Assembly: GCA_022836615.1 (NCBI GenBank)
Contig: MU405245.1
Location: 62,001 to 126,000, forward strand
Length of the DNA stretch: 64,000 nt
Reading direction: 5' to 3'
Source: Annulohypoxylon bovei var. microspora
Lineage: Eukaryota; Ascomycota; Sordariomycetes; Xylariales; Hypoxylaceae
In this document: positions 11,173 to 22,054 of the stretch, in pieces
Position numbering within the stretch: position 1 is the stretch's first letter
How the letters are laid out: each line of letters starts with the position of its first letter
Program-made: the position numbers and the translations under genes
Notes under the pieces: generated by a model
What the model was told of the DNA's origin: nothing
Databases searched by the model: none
Seen by the model: the letters and a program-made list of their open reading frames with translations, nothing else

Positions 11173-11646
11173 ATGGCTTCTGGCCCGAAACGACAGCCTG
11201 GACGGTCTCAGACCCTTCTTCAAGGACTAGAAGATGATCTTAGAGTAGGTGTCTTCGATCAAGGTGATGGACCCTATAATGGCGACCCGGAGCTGATTGT
11301 ACCCAACGGTCGGTCAGGATGCTTTGGCCTCTACTTAATTACGCCGGACGGTGTAGAGTTCATATTTCACCACGCTACCATGAAGCATGCTACTACATGC
11401 GACTGCCTTACCAAAATGAACCCGGGTGACACGACGTTTCAAATCCCAGCTGAGCTGGATGATCACCGATTACGACTCATGCAACAGAGACCTTACCGAA
11501 TGGGTCCAAAACTTGCAGCTATGGTCATCATGAAGTTGTTTTTAGGCTTAGAAGTCCCAGAGCCACTTTGTATTAAGCAGAAAATTGAAAATGAATATGT
11601 CAATATAGAAACACAAGCAGAACCGGAGAGTAACACAAGTACTTGA
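11173..11646 (+). CDS. Orphan ORF, hypothetical protein, 157 residues
   Basis: ATG at 11173, single exon. The N-terminus is basic (ASGKR-like GPKRQPGRSQ), then a mixed alpha/beta-like segment with GLYLITPDGVEFIFHH and a Cys pair CDC, ending in an acidic Thr/Ser-rich tail. No signal peptide, membrane helix or known domain is visible. It converges with the RVT gene 270 bp downstream. Codon use and length make a real gene somewhat more likely than not. Confidence 0.45.
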   Translation: MASGPKRQPGRSQTLLQGLEDDLRVGVFDQGDGPYNGDPELIVPNGRSGCFGLYLITPDGVEFIFHHATMKHATTCDCLTKMNPGDTTFQIPAELDDHRLRLMQQRPYRMGPKLAAMVIMKLFLGLEVPEPLCIKQKIENEYVNIETQAEPESNTST

Positions 11647-11914
11647 GAAGCTACTTTAGATTAAGACCTGGTGGACTTGGGATGCGAAGATTCTATCATT
11701 GAAAAGCTCATATCACATTTCAATAGACTAATCCAAACTAGAAAATAAGTAAAGACTGCTACCTAAATAAGATCAATTTATCTCAATTACACATGCCTTG
11801 ATAGCATAGCTCGCTACAGTTTTACCATGACAATGAGTGACAATTACCTAGTTAGCTACCTAGGTGCTCTCCCCCCTTTTGCGTGACGATGCGACATTAC
11901 AGGCATAGAAGAAT

Positions 11915-14851
11915 CTAACCCTGCCACTGAACCCTTTTGTTTCTGAAGATACTTACCATTCCCATTGGTAGTAATCCTGGCTCAACAATATTCATTCCAC
12001 CAAAGCGGTCCATGACTTCAGGCCCGTAAAGCTGAACGACCCATTTCCAATATGGTTCCATGCTGTTCCAATCCCTTTTGATTCCTCTCAGATTTGAATG
12101 CGGCGCGAGAGATTTTAACCCATTCAGAACTCTGGCGTTGGCATTTTGAATGCCTTTCTCCTTGGGTACCATCAGCAGCTCTTGGTACACATCGCGGAGG
12201 CTGTCTCCAACAAAATTGTAGTTTAATACATCCTCGCGATACCGCGTAAACTCACTGAAGCTCATGAACCTATCGCGATCCGCCTTGTCCTCGGGTTCCC
12301 AATTTGGAGCGGGCTTTTCGCAAAAGCGACTGGCAGATGGTGTGTGAAATTCACGCTTGAGAGAATTGTAGGCGTCTTTTTCATCCTGCAGGAAGCTATC
12401 TAGCTTCTTCGCCGAGTCTTGCAGCACTGTGTCATGAACCTGTAGTGTGGAAATCAAAGGGCTCTTGAGATCGAGACCGCCTAGCTCTATTGGGAAAAAG
12501 AGATAGGCATCAGGAATATCTGCGATCCCAAACCGTTCCTGCATGAGATTCTTAAGGTAGTCGACGATGTTTGTTGCAGTTGGTTTATTTCCGGTACCTG
12601 AGGTCAAAGAAGATGAGGATGAGAATACTTCGCGTTGAATTCGTTCGTGAGTTGCAAGCATCTGCGCAACATGATCTTGCCCAAAACAGTTCGCCGCATT
12701 CCCGAAGTTTGAGGTGAAGAAACTCGCGGCATATGTGTTCCATGCCTGAATGAATGATATTACGCTGTTCCGTTTGTCCTGGAGCTGCTTGCGCAAGTCG
12801 ATGATGTGCTTATCGACCATTTTCTGGTCGATCTCGAATTTTCCAGTTTGTGACGAGAGCTTGAGAAAGCCCCAGCGGATATCACCTACAGGAAGAGATC
12901 TATCAATCTCAAGCGAAACAGTCGAATCTTGTGAGATACGCATAGTGCCCGACTTCGCAAGGTTGATGTAAGTACCGGTTGCGTTGACGAAATCGGTAAC
13001 TGATTTCCACGCAGTCACAGCAGCCGAATGGTCTCGCGACCAGAACCAAAGGTCGCCCTGCATACGGAAGGGCATGGCCCCACCCGTATTCTGGTTCACG
13101 GCAAAGTCGAGACAGAACAGGATTGACTCACCAAAGACGTCACTGAGCGCGTACGACGCAGGTGTACCACGAGATCGGTTACGTGGAGGTGTTGAGGGAT
13201 CGTCATCAAGAAACCTAAGGGGTGCCTTTAGGAACTTTTTGAAGAAGTTAAGCCATGTCTCCGAGACTCCAAAGAATGACATTACTGTCAAAATTGTTTC
13301 ATGCGGAAGCAGAGTATTCCATCTTTCAAAAGTAGAATGAAATGCAGTAACTTCGCCATATAGCTTAGTATTGATAGCGATCTCGGTTGACAAGAGTCGC
13401 AACAATCGCTGTTTCGACTGCATTGGTTTCTTGTTGGTGGAACCAGTAGTATCTTCGTTGTCCGTGTCCTCGTAATCTGTGTCTTCGTCCGACTGGGGAG
13501 GCCTTCCAAATCGAGTTGCACCCCCATTTTGGTTCATTGCCCTCATCTTTTTTAGTTGTGTCAAGTGATAATTTTGCTGGGGCATAGCTTGAGATGATAT
13601 AGGTTGCTGTTGCATCATCGAGGCCGCCTGATATTCAGCTTCTACTTCACCATCGTCGATTTGGCTTCGCTGCGTCTCACAGTCCATCAGCTGGGCCATA
13701 AAATAATGCTCCCGGTATATCCTGTTCCTCAGAAATTGGACTGAGCCTTTACGGCCTTCCTCTGGTCCTAGATAGTAGGCCCGACGTTTCGCATCAATGG
13801 TAGGTATCCGTTTGCAAAAAGTCTCCCATGCTCCAGGGGCAGTTCGAAACTGGCCGAAGGCTTTTTTGAGGAAGACGGACCATTTGACACCTATGTAATG
13901 TAAAAAGATCGATTGAAGGAGGTCTTCGTGCATAAGGACGTTATACCCCCCAGTAATCTGTCGTCGTTGCTCCAGGGCTACGCTCGACCCCCATGACCAC
14001 GAGTTCAATGCTGCCAGTCTCATGTTCAGAACATCAGCGACCTCACCTAGGATGATAGGGTTGCTTTTGAAATCCCTCAACACTTCTCGCTTCTCGTCCG
14101 AGAGAAGGCCCGAGGATAGCAAGCCGTCAGCAACCCACTTCAACGTCGTCAGGTTGAATTGGTCCGGTAGAGACATCTGGTTTTCAAAGGCCAAGACCTT
14201 CGATTTGAACTGGTTTAGCGCCTTCAACTTTTCAGATGCATCTTTTTCGTGCATACTGAATAGTTGGCCTAAGTACGACCGAAGTTTGTCCTCGTCAACT
14301 CTACCTGGCTCAAAAACGATGCGCTCCCATTGCTGTCGCTGATCTTGCTTCATTGTATTTGCAACGTCCTCGAAGCCCTCTGTCATTGCAATATCAATGC
14401 TGTCGCCGTCCTTTGATTTCTCCGTGGATAGCCACTCGGTGACAAGCTGGCCGTAGAGCGACGCATATTGGTACTTCAGTGATTGCGTATTGAGATGGTG
14501 CAACAAGGATTCTTCCCAGGTCTGCATCATCTTGATAGAGACAGATGGATCAAACTTGGCTTGGGCCAAGAAGCAGTCGAGGTTCTTCAACTCAATTTCT
14601 AGTTCGGAATTTCTTGACAGGACAGTGTTGTGAACTTTGGTGTACTTGCCAAGCTTGAAGGCATAGCAAGCCTTGACGCCTTGGCTTAGAATGTAGAGAC
14701 GCTGGGAAGGATCCTTCTCACCTTCCAACATGGACAAGACGTTAGACTTCGTAGTCTCATAATCCGATCGACGTTTTGAAAGCTCCTCTAATTTCGTGTT
14801 GGTGATATCCTGGAGTGTCTCCGAAAAGACATTACCGTTGGACGACGACAT
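11915..14851 (-). CDS. RVT: domesticated cellular reverse-transcriptase-like protein
   Basis: Intronless, 978 residues. The N-terminal 400 residues are helical and charged. A Q/M-rich and acidic Asp-Glu-Asp-Thr repeat linker lies around residues 410-475. The RT-like core follows: LPHETILTVMSFFGV at about 515, RGTPASYALSDVFGE (motif-B-like) at about 560, LFCLDFAVNQNTGG, then MQGDLWFW (motif-C-like) at about 595 and INLAKSGTMRI. The C-terminus ends GLLPMGMVSIFRNKRVQWQG. This matches the fungal rvt family, host genes related to reverse transcriptases but not mobile. From memory, the family usually has DD at motif C and an Asp at motif A; here the motif-C position reads QGD and the motif-A region reads AFHSTFERW, so polymerase activity may be impaired. 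There are no repeats or endonuclease domain around it, so it is not a retroelement. Confidence 0.75.
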   Translation of the reverse strand: MSSSNGNVFSETLQDITNTKLEELSKRRSDYETTKSNVLSMLEGEKDPSQRLYILSQGVKACYAFKLGKYTKVHNTVLSRNSELEIELKNLDCFLAQAKFDPSVSIKMMQTWEESLLHHLNTQSLKYQYASLYGQLVTEWLSTEKSKDGDSIDIAMTEGFEDVANTMKQDQRQQWERIVFEPGRVDEDKLRSYLGQLFSMHEKDASEKLKALNQFKSKVLAFENQMSLPDQFNLTTLKWVADGLLSSGLLSDEKREVLRDFKSNPIILGEVADVLNMRLAALNSWSWGSSVALEQRRQITGGYNVLMHEDLLQSIFLHYIGVKWSVFLKKAFGQFRTAPGAWETFCKRIPTIDAKRRAYYLGPEEGRKGSVQFLRNRIYREHYFMAQLMDCETQRSQIDDGEVEAEYQAASMMQQQPISSQAMPQQNYHLTQLKKMRAMNQNGGATRFGRPPQSDEDTDYEDTDNEDTTGSTNKKPMQSKQRLLRLLSTEIAINTKLYGEVTAFHSTFERWNTLLPHETILTVMSFFGVSETWLNFFKKFLKAPLRFLDDDPSTPPRNRSRGTPASYALSDVFGESILFCLDFAVNQNTGGAMPFRMQGDLWFWSRDHSAAVTAWKSVTDFVNATGTYINLAKSGTMRISQDSTVSLEIDRSLPVGDIRWGFLKLSSQTGKFEIDQKMVDKHIIDLRKQLQDKRNSVISFIQAWNTYAASFFTSNFGNAANCFGQDHVAQMLATHERIQREVFSSSSSLTSGTGNKPTATNIVDYLKNLMQERFGIADIPDAYLFFPIELGGLDLKSPLISTLQVHDTVLQDSAKKLDSFLQDEKDAYNSLKREFHTPSASRFCEKPAPNWEPEDKADRDRFMSFSEFTRYREDVLNYNFVGDSLRDVYQELLMVPKEKGIQNANARVLNGLKSLAPHSNLRGIKRDWNSMEPYWKWVVQLYGPEVMDRFGGMNIVEPGLLPMGMVSIFRNKRVQWQG

Positions 14852-16616
14852 TATGAATAAATGATATCAGGTCCGGTGCGCAAGGTTTGTAGTGATAATA
14901 CTTTGCGGTTAGGAATATGTAGATATAAGAGAACTAGTAGAATTGAAAATGGTGCGAGGGAGATGAGGATGGGTGGGCTTTTATAGGCAAATACCATGTA
15001 GATAAACGCATGTAGGCAAACACATTAACGGGTGCCTACCTCAGTAGTGTGCTTAGTCACCTGACAACCACCTAATCTGCCTCCTGAGTTAGTGTCACTT
15101 AACGTACCTAGGTACCTAGGTAGACAAAAGAAAACTACCTGGGTTATATTTTATATTTATCGGGCATCTACTGATGCTGGGTAATAATTTCGGGGGATGT
15201 AAATGTAACCTCATATGACAATGTTGGTAAAAACAATAATAACTAGGTAAGTAGGTATCTAAGAGAATAAATGTCTGCTACATCATCATTAAAAGTGTGA
15301 TTTCTCACATATGAATCACTAGATCTTCGATGCCTAGGTAGGTACCTAACATGATAACAAAGAAACCGGTAGTTTGGAAATGTTTCAAACAAGAAGCCAG
15401 AAGACTTGGCTCACCACAACTGCATAATACTAATTAAAGGAGTTGAATAGATAGGTTAATTACCTATTTTATTCAATATCTCGTGCGGCTATCTCTATCT
15501 CAGTCTCTCCTACATTAAGTATAACCCAAATTAAATACCGTGGAATGCATTCTCAAGAATTCGACATAATCACCAAATCAGTACTCCTGGTCATTCTTCC
15601 ACTCTCACTCAACTGATCTAACATGATGCCTTCATTGCTTCCCTCACGCACCCCTAATTCACCTCAACCAGTGATCACCGATGGGGTATTTTGAGATGGA
15701 TAAGGGGTACGGGTGTGCGATGAATGAGTTTGTGTTTGCTTGTCCCGCTTACTAAGAAGGTGGTACAGCCGCGGTACATAAGGGAAGCAGGCAACGAGAA
15801 AAAGGGCAGTGAATTCAGCAATCTTAGATATAGATATAAATATAAGCTACCTTAGTTACCTAGCATGTAAGTATGAAAATGACCATGGCGAGGAAATATT
15901 AGACGCACGTTAACTGGTCTACAGACGCGAAAGCCGACGTCTGGTCTTTTGTTTTAAAAAGTTCAATGGTATAATAAAGACGCACAGTACTAGCAACACA
16001 TGCCCTATTGTCTCTTGTTGGTGTATTATAAATCGTCAGGCAGTAACCGTGTTGACCCCCTTTTGCATACAAATGTTGAAGTGTTGGTATGGAAGCCTCA
16101 AGGACTGGAAGTTCTGGCATCCAGAAATGGATGGCTTGTGGCGCGAGGTGTGGCAGCAACGAAACGGAGAGTAACGGTAGGAAATGGTGACAAGTGACAA
16201 ACGGTCGCGCCCTCCATATTCTCTCAACGCGGCAACGCCTGGAGCCAATCAGAACCAGCCATCAGTTTCAATCCCGACTTCATCATACCCACCAAGGGCA
16301 GTTCCCTGTTCCCTGTAGGCTCGAAGACTGGTCTAGGTATAGACACGTCTACATTGTGGAAATACTGACGCGGATGGCGTCCAGTGGTCAAGGATTCTTC
16401 AGGCCATTCTAAAATTGTTATTCTCATTTCTGAAATACAAGGCATACCCCCTTAACAAGAGACCTGTAATTGATTAATTGATTAATTAATTGATCAACTT
16501 AACTAAAATGATTGGATCGTGAGCAGCGCTAGAGCAAGCCCAAAGGCCAATTGCCCCCCGGATCCTCCATCGAAGCAAACGAAGCTCTACTCAAGTGAAC
16601 ACGGCAACGACACCTA
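14852..16616. other. Long intergenic region, no gene seen
   Basis: AT-rich. It holds the RVT promoter and the ABC terminator region, two TACCTAGGTA-type palindromes (15105-15122, 15333-15348) and a TTGATTAA-type simple repeat at about 16471-16496. Short frames at 15899-16445 overlap in several phases and look like noise. Confidence 0.6.
15105..15122. repeat. TACCTAGG palindromic repeat
   Basis: Two overlapping copies of the self-complementary word TACCTAGGTA. The same word recurs in spacers across the window (15333, 30792, 39825, 41424, 48632). Confidence 0.6.
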
Positions 16617-19600
16617 TCACGAAAGGCCACCATTCTTGCCCCTCACCCGAGCGAACCAGTACAGGCCGAACATGGCCAAGATATTGAAAACGATAAAAAC
16701 ACTCAGGTACCCCGCATGATACCAAGGATGCTCGCCCGAGACCTGCAGCGTCTCCCGGAAAAACGAGTTCGTGTTGGCCAGTGGGCAGTACTCGCAGCTG
16801 CCCGTCGTCGCCATCGGGTTTATGACCGTTCCGAAGTTCTGGTCCGCAAAGGCCTTGAGGTACTCACCGCAGGTTGCACCACTGCCAGGAGCAGGTACAC
16901 TTAGTATCTGCGCTCGCGAACAGCTCAGGTCCACGTTCCACAGGCCCGCAAGGGATAGTCCATCGACGAAATACGTTAGGGGCGAGGCGCGCCAGACGAA
17001 GATCCAGAAGTCGGGCAGGTCCTTGGGGAAGACTAGGACACTGTGGCACAAAGTTCTGTAAGTGGATCGAGTAGGTAGATAGATAGACAAGGCTAAGAAT
17101 ACTTACCCGCAAAACACCAACGAGAAATAGAACAACAGGGTCGCGACCTGCACGGCGCTTTCCTCAAGCTCGATCACCGAGGCCAAGGCCTGCGAGAACG
17201 TGATGGTCCAGAGACAGAAGAAGAGGATTATGACAAATGACAGCGCGCCCCGGCTTGCCACCCCAAAAGCCGCGTCGCCCTCGCCTGTCCGCTGGAGGCC
17301 CGTTGGGTAGTACCAGATGACAAAGATGAAGGCCGTCACTAGCAACTGCCATGTGAACTCGACAACGACGTTGGATGCTAGGAAGACGGTCCAGTGGTAC
17401 GTTTTAGACCGCCGCTCACGGCCCTCGAAGAGCGCGCGGCCCTCCATTAGTCGCGGGATCACCTGCTGGTCCATGGTGCCGAAGATTTGCGTCAGCAGGA
17501 ACATGGAAAAGAGCAAGTTGGAGAAGCCTTGGAGGTCGAGGCGGGTGTTTTGAAACGAGAGCCCATCGAAGAGAGCCTGGTTTGACAGTCAGTTTCATGC
17601 GCGATCCGAAAGTCCAGCGAGACTCACGATTCCAATGCAGAGTGCAAACTTGGAGTATATGTAAACTGGCCGCCTCCAGTACTCTTGGAAGATTCTCCTC
17701 GTCACGGAGACCATCTGGAAAAGCCATGGAGTAGCATATGCCTTGTACCCAGATGTGCTACTCGTCTTCTCTGGTGTGCCCTTGGTCTTGAGCTCGACAA
17801 GTCGGCCGGCGACATCATCTTGCTGCTTGCTGGCAGCCCATTCTCGGGCCCAGAACTCACTTGGCGGGAGATCACTAGATGCGTCAGTCGTCTCTCTACT
17901 TGTTGTCTGCAGCATCCATTCGGCAGGGTTGGCTCCAGGGGCAGGTGGCTGTGCACCTCGGCCCTCAAAGTAGGACACCACTGTCGAGGCGTCCTTGCCG
18001 ATGTCTCCAAAGTAGACGCATTGGCCTTTGTTGTTCAGTAACAGGAGCCGATCAAACAACATGAAGAGCTGGGACGAGGGTTGGTGTATCGTGCAGAGGA
18101 CCGCCTGTCCGTTGGCTGAGAGCTTTCGAAGCAAGGTGCAGATGGACCATGCCGTCTGGCTGTCCAAGCCCGAGGTCGGTTCATCTGGCAGTGGGCACCG
18201 TTAGTCAGTTGCACGGCGGTTGCAAGACGCAAAGAGTAGAGATACCAAAGAACAGAAGCAGCTCTGGCTTGGCCACAAGTTCGATACCGATGGTAAGTCG
18301 CTTGCGTTGCTCGATGTTGAGACCTGGTCATGGACATCAGCGTTGACACATGGAGCGCAGTGGATGGTCTCACCGTCGCCCGGCACCCCAACAATAGCTT
18401 CTGCGTAGCTCTTCATGTCGAGAATCTCGATGACATTGTCAACATACGATAGCTTGTCCTCTCGAGAGGCTGTGGGCTGTCTCATCAAGGCGCTGAACTC
18501 TAGGGCTTCGCGCACAGTTGCGGTCGGAAGGTGGATGTCCTCTTGCTGGGCATATCCTATCTTTCTCTGGAAGCTTTCGTCTCTTTCTTGACCATCTATG
18601 TAGATCTCGCCGCGAGCAACACCAAAATTGGCACGGTTTGCAAGCACATCTAAGAGCGTCGTCTTACCAGCTCCCGTCACTCCCTGCATCATGGCAAGCC
18701 GTGTTAGTTTCATCAAACCAATAAAAAGCAGGGGGGAAATCAACAACCTACCATGAGCGCGGTCAGCGTTCCAGGAACTACCCAGCCCTGAATGTCATCC
18801 AAAATTGTCTTAGTTTTACCTTTGCCAACCTTGACTTCGTAGCTCAGGTTATTCCAGTGAAACACAGACGACTGCTTCGAGATGCCGGGTGTGGCGACTT
18901 CTTGTATAGTATCACCCTTCTCTTTTCTGACATGTTGCTCGCCGACATATTGCGCGAATCTAGGAGAACCGTTCTCCTCAGAATCTTGTTTGCGAGTCTT
19001 GGTCCGCTTCGAGTCTGGACGCCGGAACCAAACAATATCGCCTTTGGAGGATTCGGCGGGTACATATTGAGCACAGAGAAGATGAAGACCGCAAACTATG
19101 GAGGTCATAGCTATGAGAATGCCGAGGTTGCTGGAGGAAAGGGTCAGCGCCTGTTCAGCTAGCTCTCGAACGAGCTGGGGGTGCTGTAGCATACCGCCAT
19201 TTATGACTAGGAACATAACCATATTTCTCAAGGAGGTAAATATTTCCCTCAACATAGTCTTGTCCAGTGACTGATCCGACGGTGGTGCAGATTTGATCTT
19301 GCAGGCGCACATCCGGGTATGATGGACCGCTCGGCACCAGCTGGGAGCAGGGAAAGCGGCGATGGCTAAACTGCTAACGTTGTTAGTAGTTTTCAGCCCA
19401 TGGTTCGATGTACCATACCTCATTAATCATCAAGCTTTCATATGCGTACGCGACCGGGTCCACGAAGCGAAACCACTTCAACCAGCCCACTTCGTAGGGA
19501 ACAGGAACGACAAACCCGACATATATGCCGGCAAGCAATATGAGGATGGTCGTCGGCACGGTGCTCTGCTCGAGTGTCCGAGAAATGGAGCCAACGAGGC

Positions 19601-21272
19601 GAAACCACATAGACATGTTCAGTAGCAATACCAAGGTGAAGAGAAACCAGGTGAAGAATGCTGCTGCAGTGCGCCGAAGATCGGTGAAGAAGTACAGCAC
19701 AGTCTGAAAGACGACAGCGCTCAGGAACTTGTTTGGTAGGTCGCTTATCATTGATGCGACGGAATCGGAGACAGGGTGGTATAGAGCGTATCGATTGTGC
19801 TTTTCAACGATTGGCCTCTGTTTCCACATGAGTAGAATCTACACCCCAGAACTCGGTTAGCATGGCTGCCCAGGTAGACGTGCAGATTTGATCATCGTTG
19901 GAAAAAGGGGCCGACTTGAATTACCTCGAACGAAGGGGACAGTGCCGTATAGAGCAAAGAGAAGAAGATTAGAACAGCACGTCGATCTACACTACTGGAG
20001 TCCTGAGGGAGGTTGAAAAACGCACTTCCGATTACAATGGCGAGGATGGCGCTGGCAACGACATTACCTATGACAGTGCCCGGCTGATTCCTGATTCTCT
20101 GGAACGCTCTCTGAAGACAGCGCAAGACCTGAAGATGGAGCGGGATGACGTATGTTGAGGTTTTCTGACTTAAGGACGTCAGTATCATGATACCATATCA
20201 GTCTACCAGCGAACGATATCGAGAAGCTCGGGACTTACGCAAGCTTGCTTCGCCATCCTGCCTTGCTCTTCTTCTCATTCTCGCCAATAGTTGGGTAAGT
20301 GGCGTCGAAACTGTCAATTTCCGAAATAAGTTGATTGCTGAGACTGCTCTTCTTCCAAGCCTTGACGAAGTCATCTGGAGATCGAGGTGCTTGACCCTCA
20401 AAACCGTGACGGATGACGCGCTCGGCAGGGTTGGTCAGAGAGGTGAGAAAATCTGGCGTTGTAGCGTGCGCCGGTCTCTCGAAGCCAAGGTCCTGAAAGT
20501 ACTGGCCTGCAAGCTCAATTGGGCCAAAGTAGATCTGGCGGCCTTCATACAGAACGGTGACTTTATCGAATTTCTAGAGTTGGGCTGGTTAACTGAAATA
20601 AAGCCTAGGTTTCCGCCACACTCACTCACTTACCTGATACATATTCTCGGAAGCCTGATACATGGTCATCAAGACGGTCGAGTGACTTTCATCGGCCAGT
20701 CGACGCAAGAGACCGACAAACTCTAAGGCCGTGGAGCTATCAAGGCCACGGGTACTGTTGTCCCAGCATTGTAGCGGAGCACCGCCCACGAGGGCCTCGG
20801 CAATGCTCGTACGTCTCTTCTCGCCGCCGCTGACACCCCTGACCAGCGCGTTGCCGACGAACGTGTCATACGCGCCCTCGAGGCTGAAGAGGACAGAGAT
20901 GTCGGCGCTGGTCTTGGGCGATTGGACTGGCTTTCCCCAGACCGGCTCGCGGGTCGAGGCAGCGAATGTCAGCGTGTTGCCGACTGTGAGCTCGGCTAGA
21001 TGCTCGTCCAGTTCCGCCAGGTAGACGCTCTCGCCCTTGAAATGCGTGTGCATCTCGGCATAAGGGATTCCTATCCGTTGGTTTGTCAGAGAGGTCACAG
21101 GCAAAGCTCACGCATTCTTACCCTGGTAGTTGATCTGGCTCTTTGGGTCTACGTAAATGCCGTGTGTGCCGCCAGCAATCGCCTTGAGCAGAGTGGTGCA
21201 GCCACTGCCAGGCCGGCCGAGGACGAGGAGCATCTCGCCATAGTGAACTAGGCCTCGCAGTATTGGGGTGTT
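16617..21272 (-). CDS. PDR-type full-size ABC transporter, N-terminally truncated
   Basis: Twelve exons join in frame (from the 5' side: 21272-21122, 21070-20634, 20573-20239, 20168-19925, 19838-19419, 19370-19195, 19130-18752, 18683-18374, 18323-18246, 18184-17628, 17576-17107, 17040-16617) to about 1326 residues. Domain order is NBD-TMD-NBD-TMD. NBD1 has Walker [10 protein letters not shown], signature [13 protein letters not shown] and Walker B region [15 protein letters not shown]2 has [21 protein letters not shown] and [12 protein letters not shown]. Membrane blocks contain the PDR hallmarks CEYCPLA and WRNLGILIA. This family exports hydrophobic drugs or metabolites at the plasma membrane. 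The readable protein starts at [18 protein letters not shown], only about 15 residues before Walker A; the usual N-terminal stretch of roughly 130-150 residues and any start codon are absent. Immediately upstream lies a PTH11-like fragment on the other strand. Likely a truncated gene. Confidence 0.85.
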
Positions 21273-22054
21273 GCTTCAGCCTCTGCGGCATTGGTCATTG
21301 ATCTGTTCCTCTTCATCCTGCCGCTCCCCATCTTGTGGAAGCTGAATCTTTCGAGCCGGAGGAAGCTGCAGATTTTAGGTGTCTTCTCAGTTGGTCTTCT
21401 GTGAGATACTTGCCAGCCGCATAAGCTTGCTTAAAGAGCACAACTAATCATCAGGCATCACCCCCTTGCAGTGCCGTCGTTGCGGGCATAATCTCGCTCG
21501 TCTTTAGGGTATTCAGCATCAACGGAAGCCCCCAGGGGAGGGACGTGTCATATACCGCCGCAGTCATCTCAATTTTGCTGTAAGTCCGCCAGTTGTTCCC
21601 GACTGCAGCAATCTCACAGTTCCGCGATCTTACCAATCTATCTAGCCTTATCGACATGAATGCATCTCTGGTCATTCCCTGCTCGGCCGCCTTTGCAAAG
21701 TTCACGCGCGGCAAAGTCTTGCAATCGAAGTTCTCAGCTTTCAAGTTATCTTTTAGGACCGAAGACAGCAAGCCCGCGCCCTCTGGTGGCCACTCGGATC
21801 CTAATCGAATTCGGACCAAGAGCGACGAGCGCTTTAATCAAAGGCGAAAAGCCCTCGGCAAGAACAATAGCGGATACATTGAGATGAGCGACACGTGGCT
21901 TATGAACAGCAACGCCACGGTCGACATTGAAGCGGATGCGGCTGGTCAGACCACCACCACCACTACTGGTCGGGATGGTCTAGAAGTGGTCAAGGCTATA
22001 ATCGTCGAGCGATCACCAGCTAAAATTGTGTATGCGAGGGGCCACGCGAGGTGA
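21261..22054 (+). pseudogene. PTH11-like seven-helix receptor, C-terminal fragment
   Basis: Exons 21261-21400, 21472-21579 and 21646-22054 join in frame to about 218 residues. They read as the last transmembrane helices of the fungal rhodopsin-like/PTH11-like family: VIDLFLFILPLPILWKLNLS, KLQILGVFSVGLLAVVAGII, SYTAAVISILLLIDMNASLV, then a soluble Ser/Arg/Asp-rich tail typical of this family. Helices 1 to about 4 and the start codon are missing: upstream sequence turns directly into the opposite-strand ABC exon. Introns show good GT-AG borders (GTGAGA..CTTGCAG, GTAAGT..TATCTAG), and the frame is still open, so the loss is recent or the fragment is spliced to something not recognised. PTH11-like receptors sense surface or host cues; this fragment is unlikely to work. 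Confidence 0.7.

Noticed and set aside
11915..14851. Active retrotransposon
   Set aside because: No terminal repeats, integrase, endonuclease or gag frame; sequence fits host rvt genes.
15899..16445. Short overlapping frames on both strands
   Set aside because: Several phases open at once with no motif, splice continuity or coding bias.
21451..21819. 122-codon minus-strand frame as the N-terminus of the ABC transporter
   Set aside because: It does not resemble a PDR N-terminus, and the plus strand here reads clearly as PTH11-like exons.
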